A stretch of 64,000 nucleotides of DNA from an uncultured Cellvibrio sp. (GCA_946481095.1 CAMLML010000010.1:1-64000); one strand, 5' to 3'. Counted from the stretch's first letter, positions 44,055-54,347 are shown. A program made the numbers and translations. The notes: generated by a model from the letters alone, not told the origin.

Positions 44055-44354
44055 ATGCGAATCACAGTGCTTCGAGCCGCCAAAAGGCGTCATAGGTACC
44101 GCGAACGAGCATTGTTTAGCAGGCAGCATTTAGCCTGCAATAAACCTGACAATGATGAGAACGATATGGAACAAAAAACTGCGCGCTTGACGGTACTGAT
44201 TGATCCCACCAAAAAAGATGCCTTTGAACAGCTTTGTGCGTCTCAGGATGTCACCCCTTCCCAAGTGGTACGACAGCTGATCCGGGAATACCTTGAAAAA
44301 CACGGTGCGACCTATGCCAATCAACCACAGAACACCAGTGGCACCCCTGAATGA
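44055..44354 (+). CDS. Ribbon-helix-helix (CopG-like) protein
   Basis: A 99-residue frame. The last 60 residues (TARLTVLIDPTKKDAFEQLCASQDVTPSQVVRQLIREYLE) are a ribbon-helix-helix DNA-binding domain. ATG 44055 has GGAGG eight bases upstream, while ATG 44166, close to the domain, has only a weak ribosome site. The first 37 residues are basic and unmatched. The stop overlaps the next gene (ATGA), so it probably acts with that channel gene. Confidence 0.7.
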   Translation: MRITVLRAAKRRHRYRERALFSRQHLACNKPDNDENDMEQKTARLTVLIDPTKKDAFEQLCASQDVTPSQVVRQLIREYLEKHGATYANQPQNTSGTPE

Positions 44355-44977
44355 CAGGGATTAATTGGCTCTACATGAGCGATTGTTTTGGTGTATTGGT
44401 GTTTGCCGTCAGTGGAGCACTCGCTGCCGGGCGTCGCTCAATGGATATTTTTGGTGTGCTGGTCATCGCGTTCATTACAGCGCTGGGCGGTGGTACTTTG
44501 CGGGATCTGGTACTGGGCCTTCATCCGGTTAGCTGGATTGGCAATCCCGTATATTTATTGCTGGTGACGATTGCTGTGATTCTCACTTTGATGGGGCGTC
44601 GCATTACGCACCGTTTTGACCAGCGCCTCATGGTTGTTTCGGATGCGTTTGGTCTGGCGGTTTTTACCGTGATTGGTGTGCAGGTTGCGCTGCATCAGAC
44701 GGCAGTCTCTGCACCGGTTGCCATTATGATGGGTGTGGTCACTGGCACCGCGGGTGGTGCGATACGTGACATCATTTGCAATGATATTCCACTTATTTTA
44801 AAGCGTGAAATTTATGCAACTGCCAGCGCACTGGGGGGCATTGTTTACTGCCTCCTCGACGCGCTGCAATTTGCAATCGTTGTTAACACACTCATTAGCA
44901 TGTTCTGCGTTTTGGTCTTGCGCCTCTGGGCCGTAAAAGCGCAATGGGCACTGCCTTCTTTTGTACTTGAAAAATGA
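44351..44977 (+). CDS. TRIC/YicG-family membrane channel
   Basis: A 208-residue protein with two repeats of three helices (GVLVFAVSGALAAGRRSMDIFG.. and FGLAVFTVIGVQVAL..), matching the UPF0126/TRIC family. Relatives in bacteria and archaea form trimeric cation channels; the native role in bacteria is unknown. It overlaps the ribbon-helix-helix gene by 4 bp. Confidence 0.85.
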   Translation: MTGINWLYMSDCFGVLVFAVSGALAAGRRSMDIFGVLVIAFITALGGGTLRDLVLGLHPVSWIGNPVYLLLVTIAVILTLMGRRITHRFDQRLMVVSDAFGLAVFTVIGVQVALHQTAVSAPVAIMMGVVTGTAGGAIRDIICNDIPLILKREIYATASALGGIVYCLLDALQFAIVVNTLISMFCVLVLRLWAVKAQWALPSFVLEK

Positions 44978-45013
44978 AACATTTTATTTTTAGTTCTCGC
45001 CGGAGATTTATCC

Positions 45014-45358
45014 ATGACTCAACTTCCACCCTGCCCGAAGTGCAACTCGACATACACTTATCAGGATCAAAATCTCCTGATTTGCCCCGAGTGCGCCCAC
45101 GAGTGGTCACCCCAAGCGCAAACCAGCGGCGATACAGAAGCCACCAAACAGGTTCGTGATGCCAACGGCAATCCGCTTGTGGATGGTGACTTCGTTACTG
45201 TCATTAAAGATTTAAAAATTAAAGGTTCATCATCGGTGGTGAAAGTAGGAACCAAAATAAAAATATTGCGGTTAGTGGATGGCGACCACGATATTGATTG
45301 TCGTATCGAGGGTATTGGTCCGATGATGCTGAAGTCGGAATTTGTGAAAAAGGCTTAG
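45014..45358 (+). CDS. yjdM: YjdM/PhnA-family zinc-ribbon protein
   Basis: A 114-residue protein close to E. coli YjdM (PhnA). The N-terminus has two CxxC pairs ([21 protein letters not shown]) forming a zinc ribbon, followed by the conserved [22 protein letters not shown] core. Despite the PhnA name it is not known to act on phosphonates. A strong terminator follows 27 bp after the stop. Confidence 0.92.
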   Translation: MTQLPPCPKCNSTYTYQDQNLLICPECAHEWSPQAQTSGDTEATKQVRDANGNPLVDGDFVTVIKDLKIKGSSSVVKVGTKIKILRLVDGDHDIDCRIEGIGPMMLKSEFVKKA

Positions 45359-45384
45359 CGCAAAAAATGCTACGTGTGTGTCTT

Positions 45385-45410
45385 GCAGCCCCTTGTGGGC
45401 TGCTTTTTTT
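45385..45410 (+). terminator. Terminator after yjdM
   Basis: GCAGCCC, a CTTGT loop, and GGGCTGC make a perfect 7-bp stem, followed by seven T. Confidence 0.9.
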
Positions 45411-45487
45411 CAAACTGTAGATCCACAGAAGCAGACTTAGATCGAGCTTGAGTATTCTTTCAGCCCTGAATAACCCCGGGCCTATGA

Positions 45488-45815
45488 TTATTCATGATCC
45501 ATATTTAATGCGAGTCTTGTGTTAGTGCTGTATTGCAATAAGCGTCCTTTCAACATTTGATAAACCACCGGCAATAAAAACAACGACAATAAGGGCGCCG
45601 TGATCATGCCACCATAGGTGCGGCAATACGGCTCATGATTTCCGAGCCGGTACCATTGCCGAGAAAAATCGGCATTAGCCCCGCGACAATCACTGTCACC
45701 GTCATCATTTTAGAGCGAATGCGCAACACAGCACCTTCCTGAATAGCTCCAAGCAAATCCTGCTGTTTTGTTGTACCCACCTCAATCTTCTGATGCAGGC
45801 TCTCTTTAGAGAGCC
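45488..45815 (-). pseudogene. Remnant of a second cusA-type efflux gene
   Basis: The reverse strand encodes a stretch very similar to the last 100 or so residues of CusA at 48162: [36 protein letters not shown], then PVVYQML. Compared with the intact copy, five bases are missing near 45615, shifting the frame, and the beginning of the gene is absent. The remnant keeps its own different C-terminal tail, ending in a stop at 45488, so it is a relic of a separate paralogue rather than a recent copy. It lies on the far side of the TonB receptor gene from the intact cusA. Confidence 0.8.
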
Positions 45816-45894
45816 ACATATCAATCAAATCTCCATTTAAACCTGTGTCAGGCCATTAGTGGCGCTTGTCATCACATAAGCGTCAATCTATAAT

Positions 45895-45913
45895 AAGAAT
45901 AATAATCATTTGT
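45895..45913. promoter_or_regulatory. Possible Fur box upstream of the TonB receptor gene
   Basis: The segment contains ATAATCATT, the core of the Fur consensus, with about 13 of 19 positions matching GATAATGATAATCATTATC. It lies 59 bp before the receptor start. This supports iron control, but the match is partial. Confidence 0.45.
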
Positions 45914-45971
45914 GATTTATTGTCAGTAGATAGTGGTTCTAAACATCGAAGAATAGCCGAGGCCCAAGTAC

Positions 45972-48089
45972 ATGATTTTAACTAACAACTGTTTCGTGCA
46001 AGCAAAACTTGCTTTATTTATAGCTAGTCTATCCATTAATGCTTTAGCGCAAACAGATATTGAAGAGCTGGTAGTTACAGCAACACGCACCAATCGCACC
46101 ATCTCGTCTATTCCAAATACAGTCAAACTATTAGATCGCGATGCAATAGAACAACAGCTCGCCGTTAGTTCAAGCCTGCTGGATAGTTTGAGTTTTTCAG
46201 TACCGAGCCTCACGCCCAGTCGCCAGAAAATGACGACGACGGGCGTTACTCTGCGCGGCAGAACACCGCTCTATATGGTAGACAGCATTCCCCAATCCAC
46301 TCCGCTGCGCAATGGTGAGCGCAGTGGTTTCACTATTGATTCGGAATTCGTGGAGCGGGTAGAGGTTCTCTACGGTGCTAATGCGATTCAAGGTGTAGGG
46401 GCCACTGGAGGGGTAATTAATTATGTGACCATCAGCGCGCCCAGCGACGGTAATCTTTTGCAGCGCGTTGGCGTCGAATTGGAAAGCGATAATTTTGAAA
46501 ATGATGGTTTGCATTTCCGTACCACTGGCATTCTCGGCAAAAAATCCGGCGCGGCCGATATTGTGATCGGAGCCACCTTTGATGCACAGGATTTATATTA
46601 CGACGGTTATGGTAATCCTGTGGGTGCAGACACAACTCAAGGCGATACCATGGATAGCAAAACTAAAAACGTGTTTACGAAATTCGGCTACGACTTTAGT
46701 GATGTACGCCGCCTTGAAGTCACCGGAAATTATTTTAAATTAGCAGGCGATGGGGATTATGTTGGTATAGCTGGTGATATTGAAAATGGTATTCCCGCTA
46801 CATCAACCGAAGGAGAGCCGCCAGCCGAGCCAACCTATAACGAAGCCAGCAATATCGCCGTCACTTTTACAGAGAAAAATCTCTATGGCGGCAACCTTAA
46901 CGCACAGGCTTTTTATTATGATTTTTATGCCCTCTACGGTGCCGGGATTTTCGCTGCATTACAAGACGCTGCGATTGCGCCGGTTGGAACACTGGTAGAG
47001 CAATCTGCGTTGGACTCAGAAAAATTTGGCGTAAAACTCACCTATAGCAAAGAAGACTCTCTCTGGTCAGGGCTACAGCTGGTAGCCGGTCTGGACTATT
47101 TGCAAGACAAAACCTTGCAGGAGTTAGCGCAAACCGGGCGAGTGTGGGTACCGGAAATGATCTATCGTGGCTGGGCTGGCCTGTTACAACTGGAACAATC
47201 CCTGTTGAGTGATAGGCTGCGTATTTCTGCGGGAGCACGCAGTGAACATGTTGAATTAGACGTGCCGGATTTCACTACCATCGCCAGTGCCAAATCCACA
47301 TTTGTCAGCGGCGGTACACCCAGTTTTGAGAAAACACTGGGCAACTTCGGGCTCGTTTATGACCTAAGCGATCAAGTTACATTGTTTTCCTCTTACACCC
47401 AAGGCTTCACTATGCCTGATGCCGGTTTAATTTTGCGTGCGGTAAATACGCCTAATCAGACCGTGGATTCGTTAGTGGATCTACAGCCAGTGGTCGCCGA
47501 TAACATTGAAACTGGCGTTAACTACAAAATTGCTGGTTTTGCTTTGGATGCCAGTTACTTTTGGTCTGATTCGGATTTGGGATCGCGCATACAAGTGGTC
47601 AATGGTGCGGGTCAGATTCGTCGCGAAAAAACGGAAATAGACGGCTGGGAAATTACTACCAGTTACCAATTTTCATCGGGCATAAAAATAGGGACTGCCT
47701 ACAGCAATCTTGATGGCCGTTATGATTCCAATGCCGATGGCAAGGTTGATAAAGATTTGGATGGCCGCAATATTGCCGCCAACCGTTGGAATAGTTTTGT
47801 AGAGGGTTCGCTTACACAACAATTCGATGCACGTTTGCAATATTCAAAATTATTGGATCGCGATTTTGATGGTGGTTTGCCGCAACATAATTTTGAAGGT
47901 TACGATTTGGTGGACCTCATCATGACTTACGATACTTTATCTGCGGGTAAATTAACGCTCGGTATCCAGAATGTGTTCGCTGAAGAATATATCACTTACT
48001 TTTCGCAATCTTACCCTGCCACCACCGATGACAATTATGTATCAGGGCGTGGACGGGTAATAACACTTGGCTGGAAAATGGATTTATAA
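45972..48089 (+). CDS. TonB-dependent outer-membrane receptor, siderophore-receptor-like
   Basis: A 705-residue receptor. Signal peptide to about ALA at 26; TonB box EELVVTATR (31-39); plug domain with GVTLRGRTPLYMVDSIP and VERVEVLYGANAIQGVGATGGVINYVT; then a barrel ending LGWKMDL. The plug motifs and the Fur-like box favour siderophore or chelated-iron uptake. The neighbouring cusBA genes leave open a link to copper. No partner transport genes lie next to it. It is convergent with cusA, with a shared terminator. Confidence 0.88.
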   Translation: MILTNNCFVQAKLALFIASLSINALAQTDIEELVVTATRTNRTISSIPNTVKLLDRDAIEQQLAVSSSLLDSLSFSVPSLTPSRQKMTTTGVTLRGRTPLYMVDSIPQSTPLRNGERSGFTIDSEFVERVEVLYGANAIQGVGATGGVINYVTISAPSDGNLLQRVGVELESDNFENDGLHFRTTGILGKKSGAADIVIGATFDAQDLYYDGYGNPVGADTTQGDTMDSKTKNVFTKFGYDFSDVRRLEVTGNYFKLAGDGDYVGIAGDIENGIPATSTEGEPPAEPTYNEASNIAVTFTEKNLYGGNLNAQAFYYDFYALYGAGIFAALQDAAIAPVGTLVEQSALDSEKFGVKLTYSKEDSLWSGLQLVAGLDYLQDKTLQELAQTGRVWVPEMIYRGWAGLLQLEQSLLSDRLRISAGARSEHVELDVPDFTTIASAKSTFVSGGTPSFEKTLGNFGLVYDLSDQVTLFSSYTQGFTMPDAGLILRAVNTPNQTVDSLVDLQPVVADNIETGVNYKIAGFALDASYFWSDSDLGSRIQVVNGAGQIRREKTEIDGWEITTSYQFSSGIKIGTAYSNLDGRYDSNADGKVDKDLDGRNIAANRWNSFVEGSLTQQFDARLQYSKLLDRDFDGGLPQHNFEGYDLVDLIMTYDTLSAGKLTLGIQNVFAEEYITYFSQSYPATTDDNYVSGRGRVITLGWKMDL

Positions 48090-48145
48090 CCGCACACTAG
48101 TGCGAGTTAATACCTGAGACGGGTGAGCCTTCAGCGTTGGCACTA

Positions 48146-48172
48146 CCCAGCAGTAGCATTACTACTGCTGGG
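48146..48172. terminator. Hairpin between the convergent TonB receptor and cusA genes
   Basis: CCCAGCAGTAG, a CATTA loop, and CTACTGCTGGG make a perfect 11-bp stem that overlaps the end of cusA. There is no long T-run, but the position suggests a terminator for both directions. Confidence 0.6.
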
Positions 48173-51100
48173 ATTTATGAAGAGCAGAGCCTCTCATTAA
48201 CTGATAAACCACCGGCAATAAAAACAACGACAATAAGGGTGCCGTGATCATGCCGCCCACCATGGGTGCGGCAATACGGCTCATAATTTCCGAGCCGGTA
48301 CCACTGCCGAGAAAAATCGGCATTAGCCCCGCAACAATCACTGTCACCGTCATCATTTTGGGGCGAATGCGCAACACAGCACCCTCTTGAATAGCATCAA
48401 GCAAATCCTGCTGTGTTGTAGTGCCCAATTCGATGCGCCGCTGCCAGGCCTGTTTCAGGTAGAGCAACATGATTACCCCGAATTCGGCAGACACCCCGGC
48501 CAGTGCAATAAACCCGACGGCTGTTGCAACTGATAGCTCGTAGTCCATCAGGTATAACAGCCAAATGCCGCCAGTTAATGCAAAAGGTAAAGTGCCCATG
48601 ATTAACAGGGCTTCATCCAGGCGGGAAAAGGTCAGGAATAACAGCACAAGAACGATAACGAGCGTTGCCGGGACAATCCATTGCAGGCGGGCATTGGCGC
48701 GTTCCATAAATTCAAACTGGCCTGCGTAGCTGATACTGGTGCCCGGTAGTAAAGTCACCTGTTGCTTAATGGTTTGTTGTAGATCTCTCACCGTCGATCC
48801 CAAGTCGCGGTCGCGTACATCAATGTAAACCACACTGGTGGGGCGGGCATTTTCGCTTTTGAGCATGCTGGGGCCATCGGTGACCTTGATGGTGGCAATC
48901 GTACCCAGTGTGATTTGGCTGCCGAGTGGAGTAATGATGGGTAGGTTTTGCAGCTTGCCAATGCTGTCACGCCAATCGCGCGGATAGCGCAGGTTGATAG
49001 GGAAACGTGCACGTCCATCTACGACTTCACCAATATTGTCGCCGCCAATTAGACTGCTTACTACGGACTGCGCCTGAGTGATGCTCAGACCATAACGTGC
49101 GAGTGCAGCGCGGTCGAACTGGATATCAAGATAGCGCCCACCACCCAAGCGCTCGGCAACTGCCGAGGAGATACCGGGGACGGTTTTGGCAACTTGCGCA
49201 ACCTGTTGGGCGACATGGTCTATATCGGCCAGGTTCTGGCCTGCAACCTTGACGCCGATGGGGCTTTTGATCCCGGTGGCCAGCATATCGATGCGGTTGC
49301 GGATGGGCGGAATCCAGATATTGGATAGCCCCGGTATTTTGACCCGTGCATCCAGTTCAGCCATGAGTTTTTCGGGAGTCATGCCGAGGCGCCACTGATC
49401 ACGGGGCTTAAACTGGATGGTAGTTTCAAACATCTCCAGCGGGGCCGGATCAGTAGCGCTGTCGCTGCGGCCAGCCTTGCCAAACACGCGCTCCACTTCC
49501 GGGACAGTTTTAATCAGCCGATCTGTTTGTTGCAGCAAGCGGCTGGCCTGTTGGGCACTTAACCCCGGCAAGGCACTGGGCATGTACAGTAAATCCCCTT
49601 CGTCCAGCGGCGGCAGGAATTCACTGCCCAGCTGGCTCAGTGGCCAGGCGGTGCTCAGTAATACCGCCAATGCAAAACCCAGTGTCGTTTTCGGGTGACG
49701 CAAAACTCCGGTCAACAGTGGACGATAACCCCGGATCAGCCAGCGATTGATGGGGTTTTGGTGTTCCTCCGGAATCCGGCCACGAATCCAGTAACCCATC
49801 AGCACTGGAATTAGCGTGATAGACAAACCAGCTGCTGCTGCCATCGCGTAAGTTTTGGTGAACGCGAGTGGGCCAAAGAGCCGACCTTCCTGTGCTTCTA
49901 GCGTAAATACCGGAATAAACGAGAGAGTGACAATAAGCAGCGAGAAAAACAGCGCGGGTCCCACCTCAGCAGCAGCCTGGGTCAATACCTGCCAGCGTTT
50001 CTCACCGATGAGTTCTTGCTCGGGATGTTGCTGCTGCCATCGCTCCAGATGTTTGTGGGCATTTTCAATCATAACGATGGCTGCATCCACCATCGCCCCT
50101 ATGGCAATGGCAATGCCGCCAAGGGACATGATATTGGCGTTGATCCCCTGGTAGCGCATCACTACAAAAGCAATCAACACCCCAAGTGGCAGGGCCACAA
50201 TCGCTACCAACGCAGAGCGCCAATGCCAGAGGAATAAAGCACAGACCAGTGCAACCACCAAAAATTCTTCAAGTAGTTTATAGGTCAGGTTGGTAACGGC
50301 GCGGTCGATCAGCAAACTGCGGTCGTAAGTGGCGATGATCTCGACTCCGTCTGGCAAACTGCCTTGAAGTTGCGCCAATTTTTCCTTAACCGCTGCGATA
50401 GTAGCGCGGGCATTTCCGCCCGAGCGCATCACCACAATACCGCCGGTGACTTCACCTTCTCCATCCAGTTCCGCAATACCCCGGCGCATTTCCGGCCCGA
50501 GCTGGATGTGGGCAACATCGGCCAGGGTAACGGGAATGTTCTCCACCAACTTTAGCGGTATAGATTTGAAATCATCCAATGTGCGCAAGTAACCGCTGGC
50601 ACGGATCATCAGTTCGGCTTCACCCAGCTCAAGAACACCGCCACCAGTTTCCTGATTAGCCTGCTGCACAGCGGTAATCACCGCCTCATGGGACAAGTTA
50701 TGGGCTGCAAGGCGGATCGGGTCCAGCACCACTTGGTATTGCTTGACCATACCGCCGATAGCGGCGACTTCGGCCACATCCGGTAAAGGCGCCAGTTCAA
50801 AACGCAGGAACCAATCCTGCAATGCTCGCAATTGGGCAATATCCTGTTGGCCCGTCTTATCGACCAGGGCGTACTGGAATATCCAGCCCACACCGGTGGC
50901 ATCCGGCCCCAATGCCGGAGTGGCGCTGGCCGGTAGCTGCGCTTGCATTTGGCTCAAGGACTCCAAAACGCGGGAGCGCGCCCAGTAAAGATCGGTGCCA
51001 TCCTCAAACAAAACATACACAAAACTATCGCCGTACATTGAATAACCGCGCACGGTTTTAGCGCCGGGCACCGAAAGCATTTTGCTGGCCAAGGGGTAAG

Positions 51101-51296
51101 TCACCTGGTTTTCCACCAGCTCGGGCGCTTGGCCGGGGAAGCTGGTGCGGATAATGACTTGCACATCCGATAAGTCGGGTAAGGCATCAATGGGTGTGGA
51201 TTTGATGGCCCAAACTCCCCAGCCGCTGAGCAACAGCGAGGTTAAAAGCACCAAAACCCGGTGGGCGACAGACCAATGAATCAACCGGCTAATCAT
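48162..51296 (-). CDS. cusA: Copper/silver-type RND efflux pump, inner-membrane subunit
   Basis: A 1044-residue heavy-metal RND pump driven by the proton gradient. [21 protein letters not shown] is the CusA-class signature in helix 4 (CzcA-class pumps differ there); [22 protein letters not shown] and [12 protein letters not shown] are other family stretches. The ATG at 51296 overlaps the end of cusB, and the GGGAGG in the cusB end serves as ribosome site; a longer frame to 51326 would extend further into cusB. It would take Cu(I)/Ag(I) from the periplasm and membrane to the outside. No outer-membrane CusC partner is in the window, so it must borrow one. Confidence 0.93.
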   Translation of the reverse strand: MISRLIHWSVAHRVLVLLTSLLLSGWGVWAIKSTPIDALPDLSDVQVIIRTSFPGQAPELVENQVTYPLASKMLSVPGAKTVRGYSMYGDSFVYVLFEDGTDLYWARSRVLESLSQMQAQLPASATPALGPDATGVGWIFQYALVDKTGQQDIAQLRALQDWFLRFELAPLPDVAEVAAIGGMVKQYQVVLDPIRLAAHNLSHEAVITAVQQANQETGGGVLELGEAELMIRASGYLRTLDDFKSIPLKLVENIPVTLADVAHIQLGPEMRRGIAELDGEGEVTGGIVVMRSGGNARATIAAVKEKLAQLQGSLPDGVEIIATYDRSLLIDRAVTNLTYKLLEEFLVVALVCALFLWHWRSALVAIVALPLGVLIAFVVMRYQGINANIMSLGGIAIAIGAMVDAAIVMIENAHKHLERWQQQHPEQELIGEKRWQVLTQAAAEVGPALFFSLLIVTLSFIPVFTLEAQEGRLFGPLAFTKTYAMAAAAGLSITLIPVLMGYWIRGRIPEEHQNPINRWLIRGYRPLLTGVLRHPKTTLGFALAVLLSTAWPLSQLGSEFLPPLDEGDLLYMPSALPGLSAQQASRLLQQTDRLIKTVPEVERVFGKAGRSDSATDPAPLEMFETTIQFKPRDQWRLGMTPEKLMAELDARVKIPGLSNIWIPPIRNRIDMLATGIKSPIGVKVAGQNLADIDHVAQQVAQVAKTVPGISSAVAERLGGGRYLDIQFDRAALARYGLSITQAQSVVSSLIGGDNIGEVVDGRARFPINLRYPRDWRDSIGKLQNLPIITPLGSQITLGTIATIKVTDGPSMLKSENARPTSVVYIDVRDRDLGSTVRDLQQTIKQQVTLLPGTSISYAGQFEFMERANARLQWIVPATLVIVLVLLFLTFSRLDEALLIMGTLPFALTGGIWLLYLMDYELSVATAVGFIALAGVSAEFGVIMLLYLKQAWQRRIELGTTTQQDLLDAIQEGAVLRIRPKMMTVTVIVAGLMPIFLGSGTGSEIMSRIAAPMVGGMITAPLLSLFLLPVVYQLMRGSALHKSQQ

Positions 51297-52521
51297 GGTC
51301 GTGTCCTCCCGCTGTTTTTGGTGCAATTCCCAAAAAGGAGGCTTCAGAGTCCAACAGGAACTGGCCGCTGACCACCACCTCCTGATCCTCCTCTAAACCC
51401 TCGCTGATGAGTGTTTGGTTACCCACCTCATGGCCAGTAATAATTTCCACTGGGCGAAATTTGCCACCAGCCTCAGCCAGCATCACCAACACCCGTTTTC
51501 CCGTGCGGATTACCGACTCAGTGGGTACAAACAATCCGGTTTCTCCAGTGGATGATTGCAAGATTACACGTCCACTGGTGCCGGGTTTCAGGCGTCCTTC
51601 GGGATTATCCAACAGGATACGGGCAGTCAAGGTGCGGGAGCCGACATTGATAGATGGCAACAGGTATTCCAGCGTGCCGATCAGTACAGGGTCACCGGGA
51701 TTAGCGGAATTGAAAATTGCCTTGTCACCTGCGCGCAAGCCGGTTGCTCGTGCTTCAGGAATGGCAGCATCCAGCCACAGGCTGTCCAGATTGTTAATTT
51801 TTGCCAGAGTAGCACCACCGGTCAGCGCCATACCGACTTTAACATCCAGCATATCCACCACACCCGAGATGGGTGACGTGATGGTTACACGGGTCTCTGG
51901 TTGGCGGGTTTTTTCCACTCTGGCAATCAAGGCATTGGGCATCCCGAGTAATTGCAGGCGTGCACGCAATGTCGCTAACAAATGAGGATTCTGGTCAATC
52001 GGTTGGGAGAGCAGCTCATTTTGGGCGTCCAGCCATTCGGGTATCTGGAATTCGGCAAGCGGCTGACCGGCACTGACCTTGTCACCCACCGCTAGCGGCC
52101 AGGCTTTTTCCACAAACCCCGCCGCGCGCAATTGCACTATCGCCTGGTTGCGCTGGTTAAATTGCAATTGCCCAGCGACTTCCAGCTCGCTATGTATTGG
52201 TAGGCGCTGCACCCTGGCTTTGCGCATACCGAGGTTTTGCACCAGGGCTGCATCAATGGTTAGCCCCGATTCCTGGGTTGATGGCGCCGCATATTTGGGT
52301 ACCAGATCCATATCCATAAAAGGTGATGGCCCCGGTTTGTCAAAATGCCGGTCAGGCACCATGGGGTCATACCAATAGAGCACCTTGGGTTCCTGTTCGG
52401 CTGGAGTGGATGTTGTAGCATCGACTACTAACCCTGATTGCCATTTCGAGCCTATGCCAAGACCCAGCACCAGAGCACCCACTGCAACGGACACCCACAA
52501 ACGTAGAGAATGAGGTTTCAT
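51289..52521 (-). CDS. cusB: Copper/silver efflux membrane-fusion protein
   Basis: A 410-residue periplasmic adaptor linking CusA with an outer-membrane channel. Residues 1-25 anchor it in the inner membrane; residues about 48-77 form a metal-binding stretch ([24 protein letters not shown]) rich in methionine and tyrosine, as in CusB. The rest has barrel-sandwich and helical-hairpin sections ([26 protein letters not shown]). It ends in GGHDHD, a small extra metal site. It overlaps cusA by 8 bp. Upstream on the same strand, 94 bp away, lies a small secreted Cys/Met-rich protein gene. Confidence 0.92.
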   Translation of the reverse strand: MKPHSLRLWVSVAVGALVLGLGIGSKWQSGLVVDATTSTPAEQEPKVLYWYDPMVPDRHFDKPGPSPFMDMDLVPKYAAPSTQESGLTIDAALVQNLGMRKARVQRLPIHSELEVAGQLQFNQRNQAIVQLRAAGFVEKAWPLAVGDKVSAGQPLAEFQIPEWLDAQNELLSQPIDQNPHLLATLRARLQLLGMPNALIARVEKTRQPETRVTITSPISGVVDMLDVKVGMALTGGATLAKINNLDSLWLDAAIPEARATGLRAGDKAIFNSANPGDPVLIGTLEYLLPSINVGSRTLTARILLDNPEGRLKPGTSGRVILQSSTGETGLFVPTESVIRTGKRVLVMLAEAGGKFRPVEIITGHEVGNQTLISEGLEEDQEVVVSGQFLLDSEASFLGIAPKTAGGHDHD

Positions 52522-52615
52522 ACAAAAAATTCCTAAAAGACGATAAAAAACGTCCGCCCAATAAGCAGTGTCAGGTTATAGCCGTCACCGGTTCAGGCGA
52601 GTGTTATCAGATCAA

Positions 52616-52972
52616 TCAGGAAGCACTTGGAGGTCGCCAGATACTGGCGGGATTTAATGTTGTGAGACGCTGCAATGGCGGCTTGGATGATAGGGAAAGA
52701 TCCGCAAGTGATGAAAAAACGCTGGGTACTGGTAGATATACCTGAGCTGGTGTTTTACAAAGGTGACAAGTTTTCGCAGTTTTGCAGGGATTGAGGTTGC
52801 TCGTGTCATCTTCATCCGGGCAACAGGGCATGGAGTCGCTACTCTCCATATCATCCATCGTCATGGTCATTTTCTCAGGGCATGGCGATGCAGACAGCAA
52901 GACTTCTGCCGCCACTTGAAGGGGCATCAGGATGCTGAGCAATAATACAACTAACAGTATGTATCGAGGCAT
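52616..52972 (-). CDS. Small secreted Cys/Met-rich protein upstream of cusBA
   Basis: A 118-residue protein with a signal peptide (hydrophobic core LLVVLLLSILMPLQVAA, residues 5-22). The mature part has CPEKMTMTMDDM, CCPDED, CKTAKTCHLC and ends in ASIWRPPSAS. Methionine and cysteine clusters like these bind copper or silver in other periplasmic proteins. It shares the CC/CxxC layout and the IWRPP ending with the protein at 11652. The position before cusBA on the same strand suggests that it delivers or buffers metal for the pump, which is inference. Confidence 0.7.
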   Translation of the reverse strand: MPRYILLVVLLLSILMPLQVAAEVLLSASPCPEKMTMTMDDMESSDSMPCCPDEDDTSNLNPCKTAKTCHLCKTPAQVYLPVPSVFSSLADLSLSSKPPLQRLTTLNPASIWRPPSAS

Positions 52973-53071
52973 ATTTCTATTCTAGCTCCAAGAATCTACG
53001 TTGGCATTAGATTTCCGCAGGCCATTCACTTCTGTACTGCTTTTGTAGCCATATTTTAATCAATAACCTAA

Positions 53072-53104
53072 TAACATTAGATAACGCTCCATTATCTAAT
53101 GTTA
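53072..53104. repeat. Perfect 13-bp inverted repeat
   Basis: TAACATTAGATAA, a seven-base spacer, and TTATCTAATGTTA. AT-rich, without T-run; probably an operator or a cruciform rather than a terminator. It lies between the Cys/Met-rich gene and the KfrA-like gene. Confidence 0.6.
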
Positions 53105-53144
53105 CATTTGGTCGATTGTTGATCATTTTATTATTCTAATTTAG

Positions 53145-53158
53145 TATGTAATTACATA
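53145..53158. promoter_or_regulatory. 14-bp palindrome upstream of the KfrA-like gene
   Basis: TATGTAATTACATA is fully self-complementary and lies about 40 bp before the start. KfrA proteins control their own genes, so this may be its operator. Confidence 0.4.
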
Positions 53159-53196
53159 GTACGTAATACGGTACGAAATAATCTGAGGGGGGGGGC

Positions 53197-54132
53197 ATGA
53201 TAATGGCAAATAGCGGCGTCAACAAAATACAAGTCAAAAAGGCACGAAATGCAATCATTGCGAGGGGCGAGAACCCTTCAATCGACGCCGTTCGGGTGGA
53301 GTTGGGAAACACTGGCTCTAAAACAACTATTAGCAATTATTTAAGGGAGATAGCATCTGAAGAGAATGTAGGTAAGAAAGCTGGGGTGAGTGAGTTGGTT
53401 CTCTCACTTGTAGAAAATCTGTCCCTACAACTACATCAGGAAGCGCAACAAGTCGTTGAGGAGGCTCAAAAGAACTATCAGGTCAGTATCAATACCTTGA
53501 AATCCCAAAAAGAAGGGTTAGCTCGCCAGTTGGAGGGGGCTCAACAACAAATTAACGAACTTCAAGCTAAAAACAAAACCATTGAACAAGAGCATGAATC
53601 TCTTTTGACCAATCATCAAGTATTGAATGTAAGTGTAGGTAAGTTGGAACAGCACCTTGCCGATAAAATTCAGCAGCTTGAGGAAAGGAATAACCATATA
53701 CTATCCATTGAAGAAAAACATTTGCATTCGAGGGAAGCGTTGGAGCATTACAGAAATGCATCGAAAGACCAGAGGGACCAGGATCAACGACGACATGAAA
53801 ACCAAATCCAGCAGCTTCAAGCCGATATTCGTCAATTAAATCAAACGCTTTCAATAAAACAAACAGAGATTACTCAGCTCAATAAGGATAACGCTCGACT
53901 CACTACAGAGCTGAATGCATCACGTAAACAACTTTATCATTTAGAGCGGCAGCTGGAACAACTGGAATCTGACCACGCCCAGGAGAAAGAAAAGTCGGCA
54001 ATTCAATATGCTTCCCAAATTCAAAAACTTGAACAAATGGTGCATCAATTAAATATTGATTTAGCGTCGGCTCAAACAGAGATTCGCGTGAAAAATCAGC
54101 TCTTTGAGTCGTTTAATGTTCGGATTAAGTAG
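53197..54132 (+). CDS. KfrA-like DNA-binding coiled-coil protein
   Basis: A 311-residue protein. Residues about 8-60 are the KfrA N-terminal DNA-binding domain (VKKARNAIIARGENPSIDAVRVELGNTGSKTTISNYL). The rest, about residues 75-305, is one long coiled coil rich in Gln, Glu and Lys. KfrA proteins help keep plasmids stable and repress their own promoter; chromosomal copies also exist, often in mobile regions. An unusual G9 tract (53187-53195) forms the ribosome site just before the ATG at 53197; another ATG follows at 53203. It may mark the edge of the metal region. Confidence 0.83.
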   Translation: MIMANSGVNKIQVKKARNAIIARGENPSIDAVRVELGNTGSKTTISNYLREIASEENVGKKAGVSELVLSLVENLSLQLHQEAQQVVEEAQKNYQVSINTLKSQKEGLARQLEGAQQQINELQAKNKTIEQEHESLLTNHQVLNVSVGKLEQHLADKIQQLEERNNHILSIEEKHLHSREALEHYRNASKDQRDQDQRRHENQIQQLQADIRQLNQTLSIKQTEITQLNKDNARLTTELNASRKQLYHLERQLEQLESDHAQEKEKSAIQYASQIQKLEQMVHQLNIDLASAQTEIRVKNQLFESFNVRIK

Positions 54133-54319
54133 AGTTTCGTTGGTTGTTGGCGCGCTGTCGCATTAGTTAGCGTATTTTTATAATGTTTTACTAAAATTGG
54201 ACAGCGAATGTTTTGGTAAAAGTGTTCGTTTTACTAGGGTTTTTACTTTTGGTTTTATAGTCTTTTGATTAACTCCACATATCGCCTAAAAAAATATATT
54301 CATCATGCTGTCATCAAAA

Positions 54320-54347
54320 GCCGAAAGAATCTCTTTCGGTTTTTTTA
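54320..54347 (+). terminator. Terminator after the KfrA-like gene
   Basis: CCGAAAGA, a three-base loop, and TCTTTCGG, followed by eight T or nearly so. It lies in a 391-bp region that otherwise has no gene; a frame crossing it has no support. Confidence 0.8.

Noticed and set aside
45604..45828. 74-codon frame read as an intact small gene
   Set aside because: It is the part of the cusA remnant before the five-base deletion; better called a pseudogene.
51407..51985. 192-codon plus-strand frame inside cusB
   Set aside because: Antisense shadow in a higher-GC gene; cusB is clearly the real gene.
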